A DNA stretch of 64,000 nucleotides from Hydractinia symbiolongicarpus (Eukaryota; Cnidaria; Hydrozoa; Anthoathecata; Hydractiniidae), in the NCBI RefSeq assembly GCF_029227915.1, contig NC_079884.1:25298001-25362000 (forward strand), given 5' to 3'. Of the stretch, positions 1 to 10,699 are shown piece after piece. The number at the start of each line of letters is the position of its first letter. The stretch's first letter is position 1. The notes under the pieces were generated by a model. That model searched no databases. It worked only from the letters and a program-made list of their open reading frames with translations, and was not told where the DNA came from. Both the position numbers and the translations under genes were made by a program.

Positions 1-37
1 AATTTGTTTGAATACACGTGTATACATTTCAAGTTAC

Positions 38-1051
38 CTGTTACTTGTACCAACTGTGATATAGACAGCTGGATATCACCAGTTCCCGGTGGCATGTCGA
101 CAATCAAGTAATCGAGAGGGGACCAATCAACATCTCTTATTAGTTTCTGCACAGCTGACATCACCTGAAAAAAAAAAAGAAAAGGCGATTGATCAGTGCT
201 ATCTTAATAATAAATTTGCATTTCGCGAACATTAATATATTATATGTATTTCGTGCGTATATATTCTATTTATATCGCAGTTCTTGTTCCAAATTTCGAG
301 GCTTAAAAACACTTTTTCGCAATCATTTTTTTCTTCTTGAAACAAAAACAGCAAGCGAAAAATAATACGCATTGGGTAGATACGACTCTCAGCGAATATA
401 GAGATACGAAAAATAATAAATAAGCCAATTAATTGAGTTTTTTGACTCCTTGGTGTTTCCTTACAAATAAAACTACAGAGAACTCTCGAAACTGCGAATC
501 CTCAATAACCTTTCGATTAAACGAACTAAATTCCGCCTGTCCTACTTTAACAAACCTTTGATACAACGAACTCTGTTTTTTTTTAAACTTTTTGTGTCTT
601 AAGGCTTCGTTACACGAAGATACAAGCAGAAGCCTTAAGGAACACGAAAAATTTCGCAACTCTGCATAATTTGTGAAATTTGATCACATTCTAGTATTTG
701 AAAATTACAGTTCCGCAAAAAAAAAAAAAAACGCATTTAACTTCTTATAAACTCATCCTCACAACGATTCACGTATTACGTACCATGGGACCACGCCACA
801 CAACGGCAGAGGTTTCATCTACAAGAAATCCAATTGACATGCTAAAAAAATGTATATCAAACCATACGGGGTTATGATGATAGTGCAGTAACGTTAAATA
901 TCATCTTTGCTTTTCTGACAAATTGACAGCATGTTTACAGATTGATCGATTTACGAAAGCACTGTTTTGGATAAGCAGTATAAAAAAAGGTATTTCAGTA
1001 ACTCACCATTTTATACCATAATTTTGAAGTGGAATCATTTGGTTCACTAAA

Positions 1052-1083
<32 letters not shown>

Positions 1084-3899
1084 AATCTGGATCACAACAA
1101 ACAAACTCTGTTTTAAATAACACCAGCCCAATCCAGTATTTGAGAATCTTACAGTCGTTCAAAGTTGGCTCTGCATTGAGATTCATCATTTTTGGAATGG
1201 AAGGTCCATAAATATCTGCATCAAGGATGCCAACATTCTATGTTAGAGATAAAGATAACAAGATAGTAATATGTAAGATACTGATAAATACATATGAAGA
1301 GGTTAACCATTACACTTATCAAACTTTGCTACAACTATTTAGTTTTTTATAAGCGTAAATTTTAGTGGCACGTGTAGGCTGAGATTTCTGAAAATCTTAA
1401 GGCTGAATAACAAAAATGAATATTTGTTTATACAACATATCAACTTCCAAAGCAAAAATTATGTACTAAAAGATAGAAAGAAAACAAAATATAAAAAAAT
1501 CGATATATTTCTTAAATAAATATAGAAATATGCTCTAGTGTAAGTGAAAATATGTTACAGGCAAATGTGCTTACGTGAAAGAAGTGAATTTAAAATTTAA
1601 AAATAAATAAGAATTAAATATAAATAAAATTATTATGTAAAACGTTATTACATAAAATAGGCATAAATGAGGTTGAAGTGTGGAGAAAAAATACACTATG
1701 CTTATAAAAAAGGTGTAACATGCTTGTCATATATTACATACGATTCTCAGTCATAATATTACCTTTTGACATCTGGCAATGGCAGCAGCGATATTAACTA
1801 AAATAAAGGGAAGCATGGGGGAAATCTATTTTAAATGCTTATTTAAAGCAAAAAAAAAATACTATACTTAAACAGGATTTTTAAGTAAAGTATTGTTAAG
1901 GCAAACCCAAGAAGCATTACAGGCTGATGTGCATTCTTTTATGTGACCAGGACTTTCTTTGTAACATATAATGCAGAGGTAAGTATTTTTGAGACTGTTT
2001 CTAACACCACATTGCATTATGATACATGCATATGCACCCAAAAGCCGAATGTATTTCAATTAAAAGACATCATTGTGATGTGATTAAAGGGATATTCCGT
2101 ACAAAATAGTGAGGATGCTAAGCGAAAAGCACACAATACAAATTCTACTGTGCATGTACCAAAGTAAAAACACTCTTCTCCAGTGACACCTATCCTAATT
2201 TAACGAAGCGTGACAAGTCATTACACTACCTGTTAAACAACTTCTTGTCGTTTACCTCTCCTTTGTAATAATAGCTGCATTCTGTCTGTCTATTTGTGGC
2301 GAGAAAAAAGTCCTGTTATGAAAATACGAAATGCGATATATACAGAATGAGAACCAACTCGTAGATTTATTCATGGGCTACTGACTAGTTTTTACAACTT
2401 CTTTTAATTTCCCTTTTTATCATTTTTTACAACTTATCGTTGGTTCCTTTATTCTCTTTTCTACAACTTTCCATTGTTGCCGTATTTCTCTTTTTTAGCA
2501 ACTGTTTTCATATTCTCTGGTGGACACTTTGGGAAATTTATGTTTAAATTAGAAAGCAATCCTGTCACCTTAGGTCAAAAGCCAATTCAATATAAAATCA
2601 TTATGCTATTGACTAGTAAGAAAGACAATTCTTATTAGCCTGGATAATTGGAACAATACCCATGGTGAGTAAACAAAGCACCATACACCTATAGCTAAGA
2701 AGTTCTTTTTACATATTTTTAGTTGACGCTACCATATAACAACCTAATGGATCTGAAATTAGCACGTTCTTCACTATATGGTCAGCTTTATAAATTTAGT
2801 ATATTTTTGTGTTTCGTAAATTGAACTTAAAAGTTTTATTAGTAAAAGTGTCATTTTTTCACTTCCAAGGTGTTATTACAACCTTACCAAAAGTTAACAA
2901 CTTATTTTAAATGATAATAAAATATTGTAATAATAAAAAATATGTTTATTGTTTTCAAAATTAGATAGGAAAACATACAAAGAATAGGGATAAAAGTAAA
3001 CAACAAACATAACTTCAGTATATTTTAATAGATAATGTTCACCACTTTAAAATGAAAAAAATAGCTGAGGTCATGTATATTCGTGATAACAGTCCCACAC
3101 TTAATGTACAGGAATTGTCTGTTCCATTAAAATTGTTTTAGATAAAAATCATTTATAGTCAACAAGGGGAGGAGTGCATTTGTGCTCCACGTGATGCACG
3201 CTACCCTTACCAACGGTATATAAATTAAATACCTTTGTGTTCGCCGTTATTTGTTATATATATGTTTTGTTGTTGTTTATCCTCTGTGTATTATGTAGTT
3301 TTTGAAAACTATATTTAAAAAACTTGTAAGATAATTGTAACAATTTACGTTGATAATGTCTTGTAGTAACAAGACGAAATATCCGTTAAATTAAAATAAA
3401 AAAATGTCATCATCAATCAAACTTCTCGTACTTATTTTTATTGTGGAGTCATATGCCCGAATTAATATATAAATAATTTTGAAATAATTTTAAAAACCAA
3501 CCAATTATCAACCAATTAAAATAATCAATTAATCAAGTGCTTACCAGCAGATGTGGATTTACCAACACCACCTTTTCCAGATGCAACTAAAATAACATTC
3601 TTAACTCCAGGTATAGGTTTCCTTTTTGGAAGACCTTTTGCCATCAGTTCTTTTTGTTTTGAAGTAAGTGTCCCCTAAAACATTTAGGAAAATGTATATA
3701 GTTGTCTAAGAACTTTTGAGTCTGCCTAAAAATGCATTTTATATAGAAAACTTTAAAAAATAGTGAGTGCTAGAATTACATCAGCCATCTTTCTGCTAGC
3801 TGCCAAAAGTTAAATTTAATAACTTACTTTTAATCTTGAAATATGCAATTGCCTTGCCTTACACATGTAAGAAAATGTTGTTTTTGTAAGCTGTAACAT
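38..3899 (-). CDS. NUBPL: NUBPL (IND1-like) mitochondrial iron-sulfur P-loop ATPase, 5' part
   Basis: Assembly factor that delivers Fe-S clusters to respiratory complex I in the mitochondrial matrix (Mrp/NBP35 family). Seven exons are seen, in transcript order 3828-3899, 3545-3674, 1763-1797, 1153-1237, 1007-1046, 784-841 and 38-164, all with GT-AG borders and matching phases; about 182 residues. Exon 1 encodes a 24-residue leader starting [12 protein letters not shown], rich in K/R/S/T and without acidic residues, as expected for a mitochondrial presequence. Exon 2 holds the deviant Walker A motif GKGGVGKS. Later exons hold [36 protein letters not shown] and [13 protein letters not shown] (Walker B-like region), all diagnostic of NUBPL rather than cytosolic NUBP1/2. 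The ATG at 3899 was chosen because it is the first in frame with exon 2; an ATG 11 codons later is possible. The last exon stops at a donor, so the C-terminal part with the CxxC motif lies left of the window. No sign of decay. Confidence 0.93.
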
Positions 3900-4561
3900 G
3901 TTTGTTACCTATATACAAAATATATATTTACATTATTATATTACGCATTCAGGAATCTTCAAAAACCAAAAAAGACAGAAATCAATATTAATAGAGCCAA
4001 CACACAGTAGCAATATCCTCACCCAGCCAAATGACAAAAGTTTATTCCCACAAAATATTTGTTAACACAAATCGCGAAAGTTTTCTTGTTAAAAAATGAT
4101 GACAGTGATAGCTATTCCACACAAAAAAATAAAGTTTGGAACAAGGCTCAAAAACACATTCAATGGATTTAAAACTTGTTAACTTTTTTTTACTTTACCC
4201 GCGTCTGAATATATTTTCTTGAAAAAGTGTGAAATAATAGTTTATTTTTGCGTTATACTCATGAATTCGCGAAAAATCCAAAATACACCTTTTCACAGTT
4301 AAGAAATTTAACTGTAATTTATCAAACTGAAGTTATCTGTACAACTAGTTGCACTGTACTAATCATCTTAAAACCAATTTAGAATATATACATAAATTTA
4401 ATTTTAAAATTGAAAACGACTTTTTCTTTTTACTAAAAATATCCACTACTATGGGCCGGTAAACGTGTTTGTTGTTGTTTTCTTCAGATTTTTCCCATAG
4501 CCGTGCGGCATTGTATTTCGAAACCACTACTTTGCGTAATACTACATAAATATCATAATAA

Positions 4562-4974
4562 GGCCACCATCAAAAATATGTTATGTTCGCATCCTGAAGA
4601 TCCTGCAAAAATGTGTCGGTTTGTCGGTCGTGCGTATTTTTTTTTGCAGGATTTTCAGATCAGAGCAAGCAAATTCATTCCCAGGGCCAAAAACAGTATA
4701 GTGCTATTCAACATTGTTTTCAGACCCTTTTTCATTGCCCTGTAAACTGTCAGTAGCCACAGGAGAACCTTAAAGGAAATATTTTTATACGGTAATTAAT
4801 TTTTGCGAGCTTTTGTCAATTTTGCGAAAATTAGTTCTCGCTAAAATTTCCTTTTTTTAAAATATCTGGCGAAAAAAATTTTCTGTTTTTTTTTTCGACT
4901 TACCAACTCTGGTTTTTATTACCTAAAGTGAGTCGGTCGGAGGACGCGAACATAACATGTTTTTGATGGTGGCC
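4562..4974. mobile_element. MITE, PIF/Harbinger-like
   Basis: The ends are inverted repeats of about 29 bp beginning GGCCACCATCAAAAA, at 4562-4590 and 4946-4974, with one mismatch. Both ends are flanked by TAA (4559-4561 and 4975-4977). A three-base TWA target duplication with GC-rich tips is typical of PIF/Harbinger elements. The 413-bp body has no transposase, so the copy is non-autonomous. The superfamily call is an inference from the target site. Confidence 0.7.
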
Positions 4975-4981
4975 TAAAAGA

Positions 4982-5439
4982 GGGTACTGATAAGCCGCAA
5001 ACACCCACATATATAAGGCCGAGTTCGGGTAACTATTCGAATAAAATTGGCAGTTGTCGCCCGAAACTGGCTGCACTTTCCCGAACTCGCCAGGAACATT
5101 CCCGAAATGCAATTGTAACATACCATGCAGACGGTAGTTGGAAGAAGGTGCTTGAAGATAAAGGAGTTAATAAAGTTTATATATAACTTATTTATCAAGT
5201 AAATCTTATTTTAAACTATCAAAAAACAGTTCTTTTAAGAACTTAGTTACCACATAGTAAGTTTATTTTAATATTTATAGTCTTTTGAATCATTAGTGTC
5301 TGATTTTCTTTTTTTTTTCGGGCATTGTTCGGGTCTATTCGGGGTTTTTCGGGCAAATGCTTAATCTTTTTTCAAAACGCAGAACTCGACCAAAAATGCC
5401 CGCACTTTTTACGGCGTATGCGGCTTATCATCTGCACCC
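4982..5439. mobile_element. Second inverted-repeat element, abutting the first MITE
   Basis: Imperfect terminal inverted repeats begin GGGTACTGATAAGCCGCA at 4982 and, on the other strand, GGGTGCAGATGATAAGCCGC ending at 5439. The body contains repeated CCGAA/TTCGGG words (about 5020-5110 and 5318-5353). No transposase frame is present. No clear target-site duplication was found, so the class is unknown. It starts only eight bases after the previous element. Confidence 0.5.
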
Positions 5440-6929
5440 TTTGATGGCCTAACTGTGAAATGTATATATTGGAAAATTCCAGAAACTTGCAAAAAGTTTC
5501 TAAAAAAAATTTGCCATTTTTTCTAACTTAAATTCTGCAATTTAATAAATTCAAAGCTAGCTATAAAATCATAATAAAAACGTGAGTACAAAAATACAAA
5601 AAAATAGGTGCTACTCTTTTTTAACAGAAAAATAAGAGAAGTTTTTTTGTAGTCTAAATTTAAAAGAAAACAGCTAGACAGCAGTTAGCTAAATGGTTCA
5701 TTGAAATTCTAATCCCATCATAGCAAAACCGGTGAAGAAGGACAGGCAGCTAGCAAGGCTGGGCTAGCCAGATATCCTTTCCTGATAGTCTTCTCCCGTG
5801 TGGATAAACGAAAGTGAAATTCCATGACAGCCATTTAGAATTTGCCTGTACTCGCGGACCGAAGTAGATAGATTTTTATGTCCTTACGTAATATCATATG
5901 CCTAGCATTATCTTGTTTGGTCCGCATCGCACAGATATCACGTGATAAAAAGTTGTTCAGGTCAAAGAAATGAATTCCAATTGATTTGATAGCTGAACTT
6001 ATCTCATCTTTTTATGTTGGGTACATAAGATATTGAAATAAACTTTAACGTAATTGTAATGTATATTCTATTTTCTATCGTGGTTATTTTATATTTGGGT
6101 AGCTAGCTTTTTTTATGTTTTTCCCACACACCCCTCTCCACCACTCATGTACAAAAAAGTTACCTCTGCAACCATTGACAGTAAGGGGCAACCTTTCTCT
6201 CCAACAAAATGATGGTGATTGTTTATTGAATTATTTTGTTTAATTTCTAAATTCTTTTTTAAAGTGGTTATTTATTATGTTACCAATTCTTAAGAATTTG
6301 CCAAAACTTAAATAATATATTTATTTTAAGAAAGTTTTCAGGCTTGGAGAGGCTCAAAATTTTAAAAGGCTTCACTTAATGCTAATGTTAGCTATACTTA
6401 TAAAACGTGAAGTGTGTATTTGTTAATGAGACATTTGCTCAAAAACAGGCCTAAAAATTTGCATTGAAGTGGAGTAGTTGTGTGGCGTTTACAAATATGT
6501 AAGGCTTAAAAAGCGATTTACTTAATAGACCTGCTTAAAATGTTGTGTCATTCACAAACCGGCCCAGTGAAGCTTTTTAAAGCAAGTAACATTTATTCGA
6601 AAACATTAATGTTAAGAATCTAATATATTTCGTACAAAATTGCATGAATGTTCAGCATATTCTCTAATGTGCGTAAATCATAACTTGCATTATTTAGCAA
6701 ATTCAGCGTGGCCATGTGATGAGAAAAGGTGAATTTGAATTAAATGTTTTATCTTTTCTTATAGATACAAGATCAAAAAGAAACTAGTTTTTTTGAGGTG
6801 GAAGGTCCCCTTTAAGACAAGGTGGCAATTTTCAAAGCTTGTTGCCACTAAAATGACCCTTGTGGCTTATTTCTCTTCTTAATAAAATCAGTTTTCTTTT
6901 TTCCTTACAATATATTTATTTCCCATAAA

Positions 6930-6975
6930 CCTCTCGTTTTCCGGGCGATTACTCTACCGACTGTGCTATCGATCC
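6930..6975 (-). repeat. tRNA-derived (SINE-like) A-box fragment
   Basis: On the minus strand the segment reads GATAGCACAGTCGGTAGAGT, matching the D-arm/A-box consensus of RNA polymerase III promoters (TRGCNNAGYNGG), followed by a GCCCGGAAAACGAGAGG stretch of the kind seen in tRNA-derived SINE heads. No B box (GGTTCGAANCC) follows and no cloverleaf can be closed, so this is not a working tRNA gene. A decayed SINE head is the likeliest reading. Confidence 0.3.
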
Positions 6976-8520
6976 AATGCTATCTCTCTTGCACATGTAG
7001 TAGACGAGGCGAGGATACTACCTCCTTGCGACATGCCTCTCTACTAAAACAATAGTGATTGAGCTGCATTTTGTTAAATCGTGTTTTTTGAATAGATGGC
7101 ATACCCAACTGTGAAAAAAGATCCATTGTTCTGATAACTCTCCAGAAATTTTAAATGCATATATTTGTGGATCGTAAACATAGATATAAATATATTGTAG
7201 TATTTTGTTAAGGTATAAAAGAAACTTTTACACTTCAATTGAATACACCTAAATTGTTCTAAAAATCATCCAGCAGATATCAGTTATGTTTGGCTACAAG
7301 TAAGACCTGGTCTTGGTTTCTCAAAGAAAGGTTCTATTGAGGGCTCTATCTTTGCTTCTCCTGTATGGCAATGACTTTGTGGAACTGTGCCCCTGACAAG
7401 CTTAAAGCTTGTGTTTGACTATGTCACAACTGTACTAAAGAACTATTTTCATGCTAACTAATATCAAGACTATAACACCAAATTAAGTATTTTTAAATAT
7501 CCATCATATCCTTGCCAATTTTAAGAAGTCTTTCCTAAAAATTAAAACAAAATGCAAACATACCTTTTGTGTTTAGATCGTTGATTTTTATCATTGTTCC
7601 ATTGATCTTCTTTCTAAGCATATTGGATTATGTTTTTTTTAAGGCGTGAGAATAGAAAAAAAATCTTTTTTTTTTTTTTTTAATTTTTTTACAGTGATTG
7701 GATGGGAAAAAATCTAATCTTTCTAATGGTGCAAAAATATTTTTTTAAAAAAATGTATTTAAGTTAGGATATTTTCCAAATTCAAATATGAAAAAATTGT
7801 CATAAATCAGTTTTTTACTATGTGATAAGTTCAAATATTTGTTCACACATAATCTTGGCTATTAATTTTTACTACTCAAGGTTAAAATGATAGCGGCTTC
7901 CAAGAGAAAAACGATATTTGTATGTAGTTGAAAGATTCTTTTGAAGATTTTTTACACCATTTCCTATAAGAATATACTTTTCAAAGTCATCAGGTTTTTT
8001 GTGATTTTTGCTTCTACAATTTGTTTTTGTTTTACCCATACTGGACTGTGTGTGATTGCGAATGTGAGCAAACAGTGGGGCATAAAAAGGTGTTAAAAAA
8101 ATTATGTTAGCTAATGTTACCAATTATTTATGCAGAAGTATAAGAATTCTGTAAAAAACTTTAAACCTCTTTTTCACAGCGTTCATTTTTGAAGAGAACG
8201 TTTAAAACCTCTTTTACAAAACTGTAAAGGCTCTGGGGTGGAGAGCACCTCTAGCGTGGGGAAAAATGTTTGATTTAAAAATGATTTTTTATTTTATTTT
8301 GTGAGTTTGAGTAGAAGGCGAGTTATGATGAGTTTTCCGAAGATCAGAGGTTAAAAATTGTGGAAAAAAATATAATGCTAAATATTTCCAAAAGTAAAAA
8401 ATTGTTTTTAGATTATTGTTTTGTGATCCCAAAAAAGCAAACAGCAAACATGAGAACTTAGTAGTTCTGTAAATGGGATCTCACTTGTAGGGTAGGGGTT
8501 GTTTTTTATTCGTGTCTATT

Positions 8521-8675
8521 AAACCTTCAAACTTTATTTTTTCTTAATAATTTTTATACCATTATATAGGAAATCATACAAGCTTTCTAAAAATATATAC
8601 ATTGATGCATCGAAATAAAGTTTTAATGAATCAATAGCGTTTTAAAATATCACACCTTTTTTCTATACTCATGCC
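8521..8675 (+). repeat. Dispersed repeat, copy 1 (second copy at 25826-25975)
   Basis: A roughly 150-bp AT-rich segment that recurs, clearly diverged but alignable throughout, in intron 8 of the first TRPA-like gene. Shared landmarks include AAATCATAC, AAATAAAGTTTT and TTTTAAAATATCACA. No inverted ends or coding potential were seen. It directly abuts the TTAA-flanked MITE that follows. Confidence 0.6.
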
Positions 8676-8679
8676 TTAA

Positions 8680-9060
8680 AGGGAACCCGAGGTATAAAAT
8701 GATGTTGGACTTGTATTATAGAGCTTAAAAAGTTAGCTAACAAGTCTTTTTAAATTTTTTAAAAAGCTCTTATCATTCCCAAGTTATGAGTTCATCAGCA
8801 AAAAATTAAGAGGCCTGGGATAAGCAAGGGAATGTCATTTTGGGAAAAAAATTATGTTAATCAATTAACCTTTATAATATCTATGCATTGATAACGTTTG
8901 AATGCACACCCCTTAACAGGTCTAAATTTACTGATGAAAGGAAATGTCCAAATTTGCTATTACTGAAATATGACATCATAATTCATGCAGCATAATTAAA
9001 TCTGAAGTTCTTTTAATGTGAATATCTTGAGAACGAAAAGAGCTGTTTAAAAAACAACAA
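8680..9060 (+). mobile_element. TTAA-flanked MITE, copy 1, right end missing
   Basis: The left terminus starts AGGGAACCCGAGGTATAAAA after a TTAA at 8676-8679. The interior aligns over about 230 bp with 44815-45060, and the missing right terminus is preserved in that other copy. A TTAA target and non-coding body suggest a piggyBac- or Kolobok-type non-autonomous element. The right inverted repeat is absent here, so this copy is truncated near 9060. Confidence 0.6.
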
Positions 9061-9178
9061 CAAAAACAGAAGTGTTATATTAACATTTTAATGACTGCTA
9101 TATGTACCATTGCAATGATTCTTGGGGTCATGTTGGCTTTTAGAATTGGAATTGGTAACACGCAAGACATTAAGTATA

Positions 9179-9472
9179 CAGGTTAACCATGGTTAAACAT
9201 GATTTACGAGGTCTAAAAAATAATTTAAATGCCTTTTTTAACCATGTGTATAACATGTTTTTGAAGCGTTAAATGGCAACTTGGTTTTCTTTTCCTATTA
9301 TGGTTAACTGTTACCATGATTTTATGGTTGACCAACATGGTTAACAGTGACACCACGATTTCACCATCTGACCATCGCCTTACAATATCACAATAACTTT
9401 TCACCTCACCATGGTCAGATGAAAACTTAAAATTTGATAACAGCACTGACCATGGTTTATAACATGGCGCTG
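9179..9472. repeat. Cluster of ACCATG/CATGGT words upstream of SMIM30
   Basis: About a dozen copies of ACCATG or CATGGT, several as the palindrome ACCATGGT or in the context TTAACCATGGTTAA, occur within 300 bp ending about 360 bp before the SMIM30 start codon. The spacing is irregular, so this is not a simple tandem array. It could be a decayed inverted-repeat element or a regulatory cluster; the sequence alone does not decide. Confidence 0.45.
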
Positions 9473-9835
9473 CTACATAAATTCATTATTTATTTTAATA
9501 AAAAAACAGGATCAAAATTTCATAAAATCATTTAAAAGTAAAGTCATTTATTAATAAAAATATATGTATATAGATAGACGTTTTTTCAATTAAGCTTAAT
9601 CATTTCATCATGGTGTAAAATGTTCAGTTTCAGTTGGTACTGCAGTGATTTTTTACATGTGCGATTATATACACATCCTTTTGAGAGTAGCGTTTAAGTG
9701 AGGGAAGGTACTTTAACATATTACATAGCGAGGTTATTTTTAAACATTTTTTTTCTTTTTTAGGGAGCTATTTAATAACCAAAGTACAACACAATAAATT
9801 ATTTATTTTTGATTCATTTTTAATGATACACCGTG

Positions 9836-10024
9836 ATGGCAAACTTGAGTGATACACTAACAATTATCTGCTTCACCATTCTCTCTGTGGTTATATTTGG
9901 CACACAACCCGTGGAAGCGTTTGATGGTGGTGATGCAACAGCATTAATACTTGGATTGTTGATCGGAATTCTTGGAATATGCGCCTGTTTAGGAGCGTAT
10001 GCAAGGAAGCGAAGTGGACAATAG
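9836..10024 (+). CDS. SMIM30: SMIM30 small integral membrane protein
   Basis: A complete, uninterrupted 62-codon frame. The N-terminal half is a hydrophobic signal-anchor-like segment ending in a small-residue region (QPVEAFDGGDA). A second hydrophobic stretch (about residues 36-53) and the C-terminal signature GICACLGAYARKR follow. That order, the length (vertebrate SMIM30 is about 59 residues) and the ICACLG.YARKR ending match SMIM30, an ER-membrane microprotein. The exact biochemical role in this animal cannot be read from sequence. The in-frame GTG just before the ATG at 9836 is ignored because this is a eukaryote. No intron interrupts the coding part; a 5' untranslated exon upstream is possible but not visible. 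Confidence 0.9.
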   Translation: MANLSDTLTIICFTILSVVIFGTQPVEAFDGGDATALILGLLIGILGICACLGAYARKRSGQ

Positions 10025-10608
10025 AATTTTCTACCTAGAGGGTGATTTATATTTTGGGATTTATTGTAAATTCTTCGAGTAATAATTTTATATTTCTTTA
10101 TAACATTTTTGTCGCTTTTTTTTGTTTGAAACAATATACTTGCTTTGCATAAATTAGTCCTGGATATTTTATGTCTTATAAGCTGTGTCGAATTAATTGA
10201 GGTATAATTCGATTTTTTAGCTATGCTTTTTTGAGGCAAAATTAAATCATGGATTCAAAATTAACTGAAACGAATAATACACCACTGCTAGTGATTTTCA
10301 AACCACGGAAGTAGAAATGGATTGCCAGAGAACCTTTAAAATTCCTTAAACATCAATATACTTTACATTGCCATGAAACATTGTAAAATGTAAATACACG
10401 ATACGTACAACATAAATGTTTTTTTTGTCTTGTACTTCTTTTCTTCTATATAACAGGATAAAAATTATAGCCTTTTAAACAGCACGTGTGATAAAAATTT
10501 CCTGGTTGTTATATCAATCGCGAAATTGACAACATCCTGACCACTTTATCAAATCTTCGTTTTTTCCAATATATCGATAGTTCTATACTCTGTCAATATT
10601 TTTTAGAA

Positions 10609-10699
10609 ATGCGAACGGCTGACCTTATAAAGAAAAGAAGGCAGCGTCTGAGTTTTGATCAAGATGAGCAGCAAGGTTTAGACTTAAACTCGAATCCAG
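10609..10699 (+). CDS. Possible first coding exon of an unrecognised gene
   Basis: An ATG opens a polar, charged frame (MRTADLIKKRRQRLSF then DQDEQQGLDLNSNP) that ends in phase 1 at a GTGACT donor-like site. An in-phase acceptor at 12441 leads to a 68-nt segment (12442-12509, GVLKNATRKYTIHLACMC followed by TRTDR) ending at a GTAAAT donor. I recognise no family and found no further exon that continues the frame, so this may be chance. Transcript data would be needed to call it a gene. Confidence 0.2.

Larger units (their letters stand above)
3900..9835. other. Repeat-rich intergenic spacer between NUBPL and SMIM30
   Basis: No coding exon could be supported on either strand in this 5.9 kb. It contains the 5' flank of NUBPL, a PIF/Harbinger-like MITE, a second inverted-repeat element beside it, a tRNA-like A-box fragment, a half copy of a TTAA-flanked MITE and a cluster of ACCATGGT-like words just upstream of SMIM30. 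All open frames here are under 85 codons, lack splice-joined partners and have no family resemblance that I recognise. Confidence 0.6.

Noticed and set aside
6930-6975. tRNA gene
   Set aside because: Only the A-box half is present; there is no B box, acceptor stem or cloverleaf.
9820-10239. 139-codon minus-strand ORF over SMIM30
   Set aside because: It is the antisense shadow of the SMIM30 reading frame plus its 3' flank.
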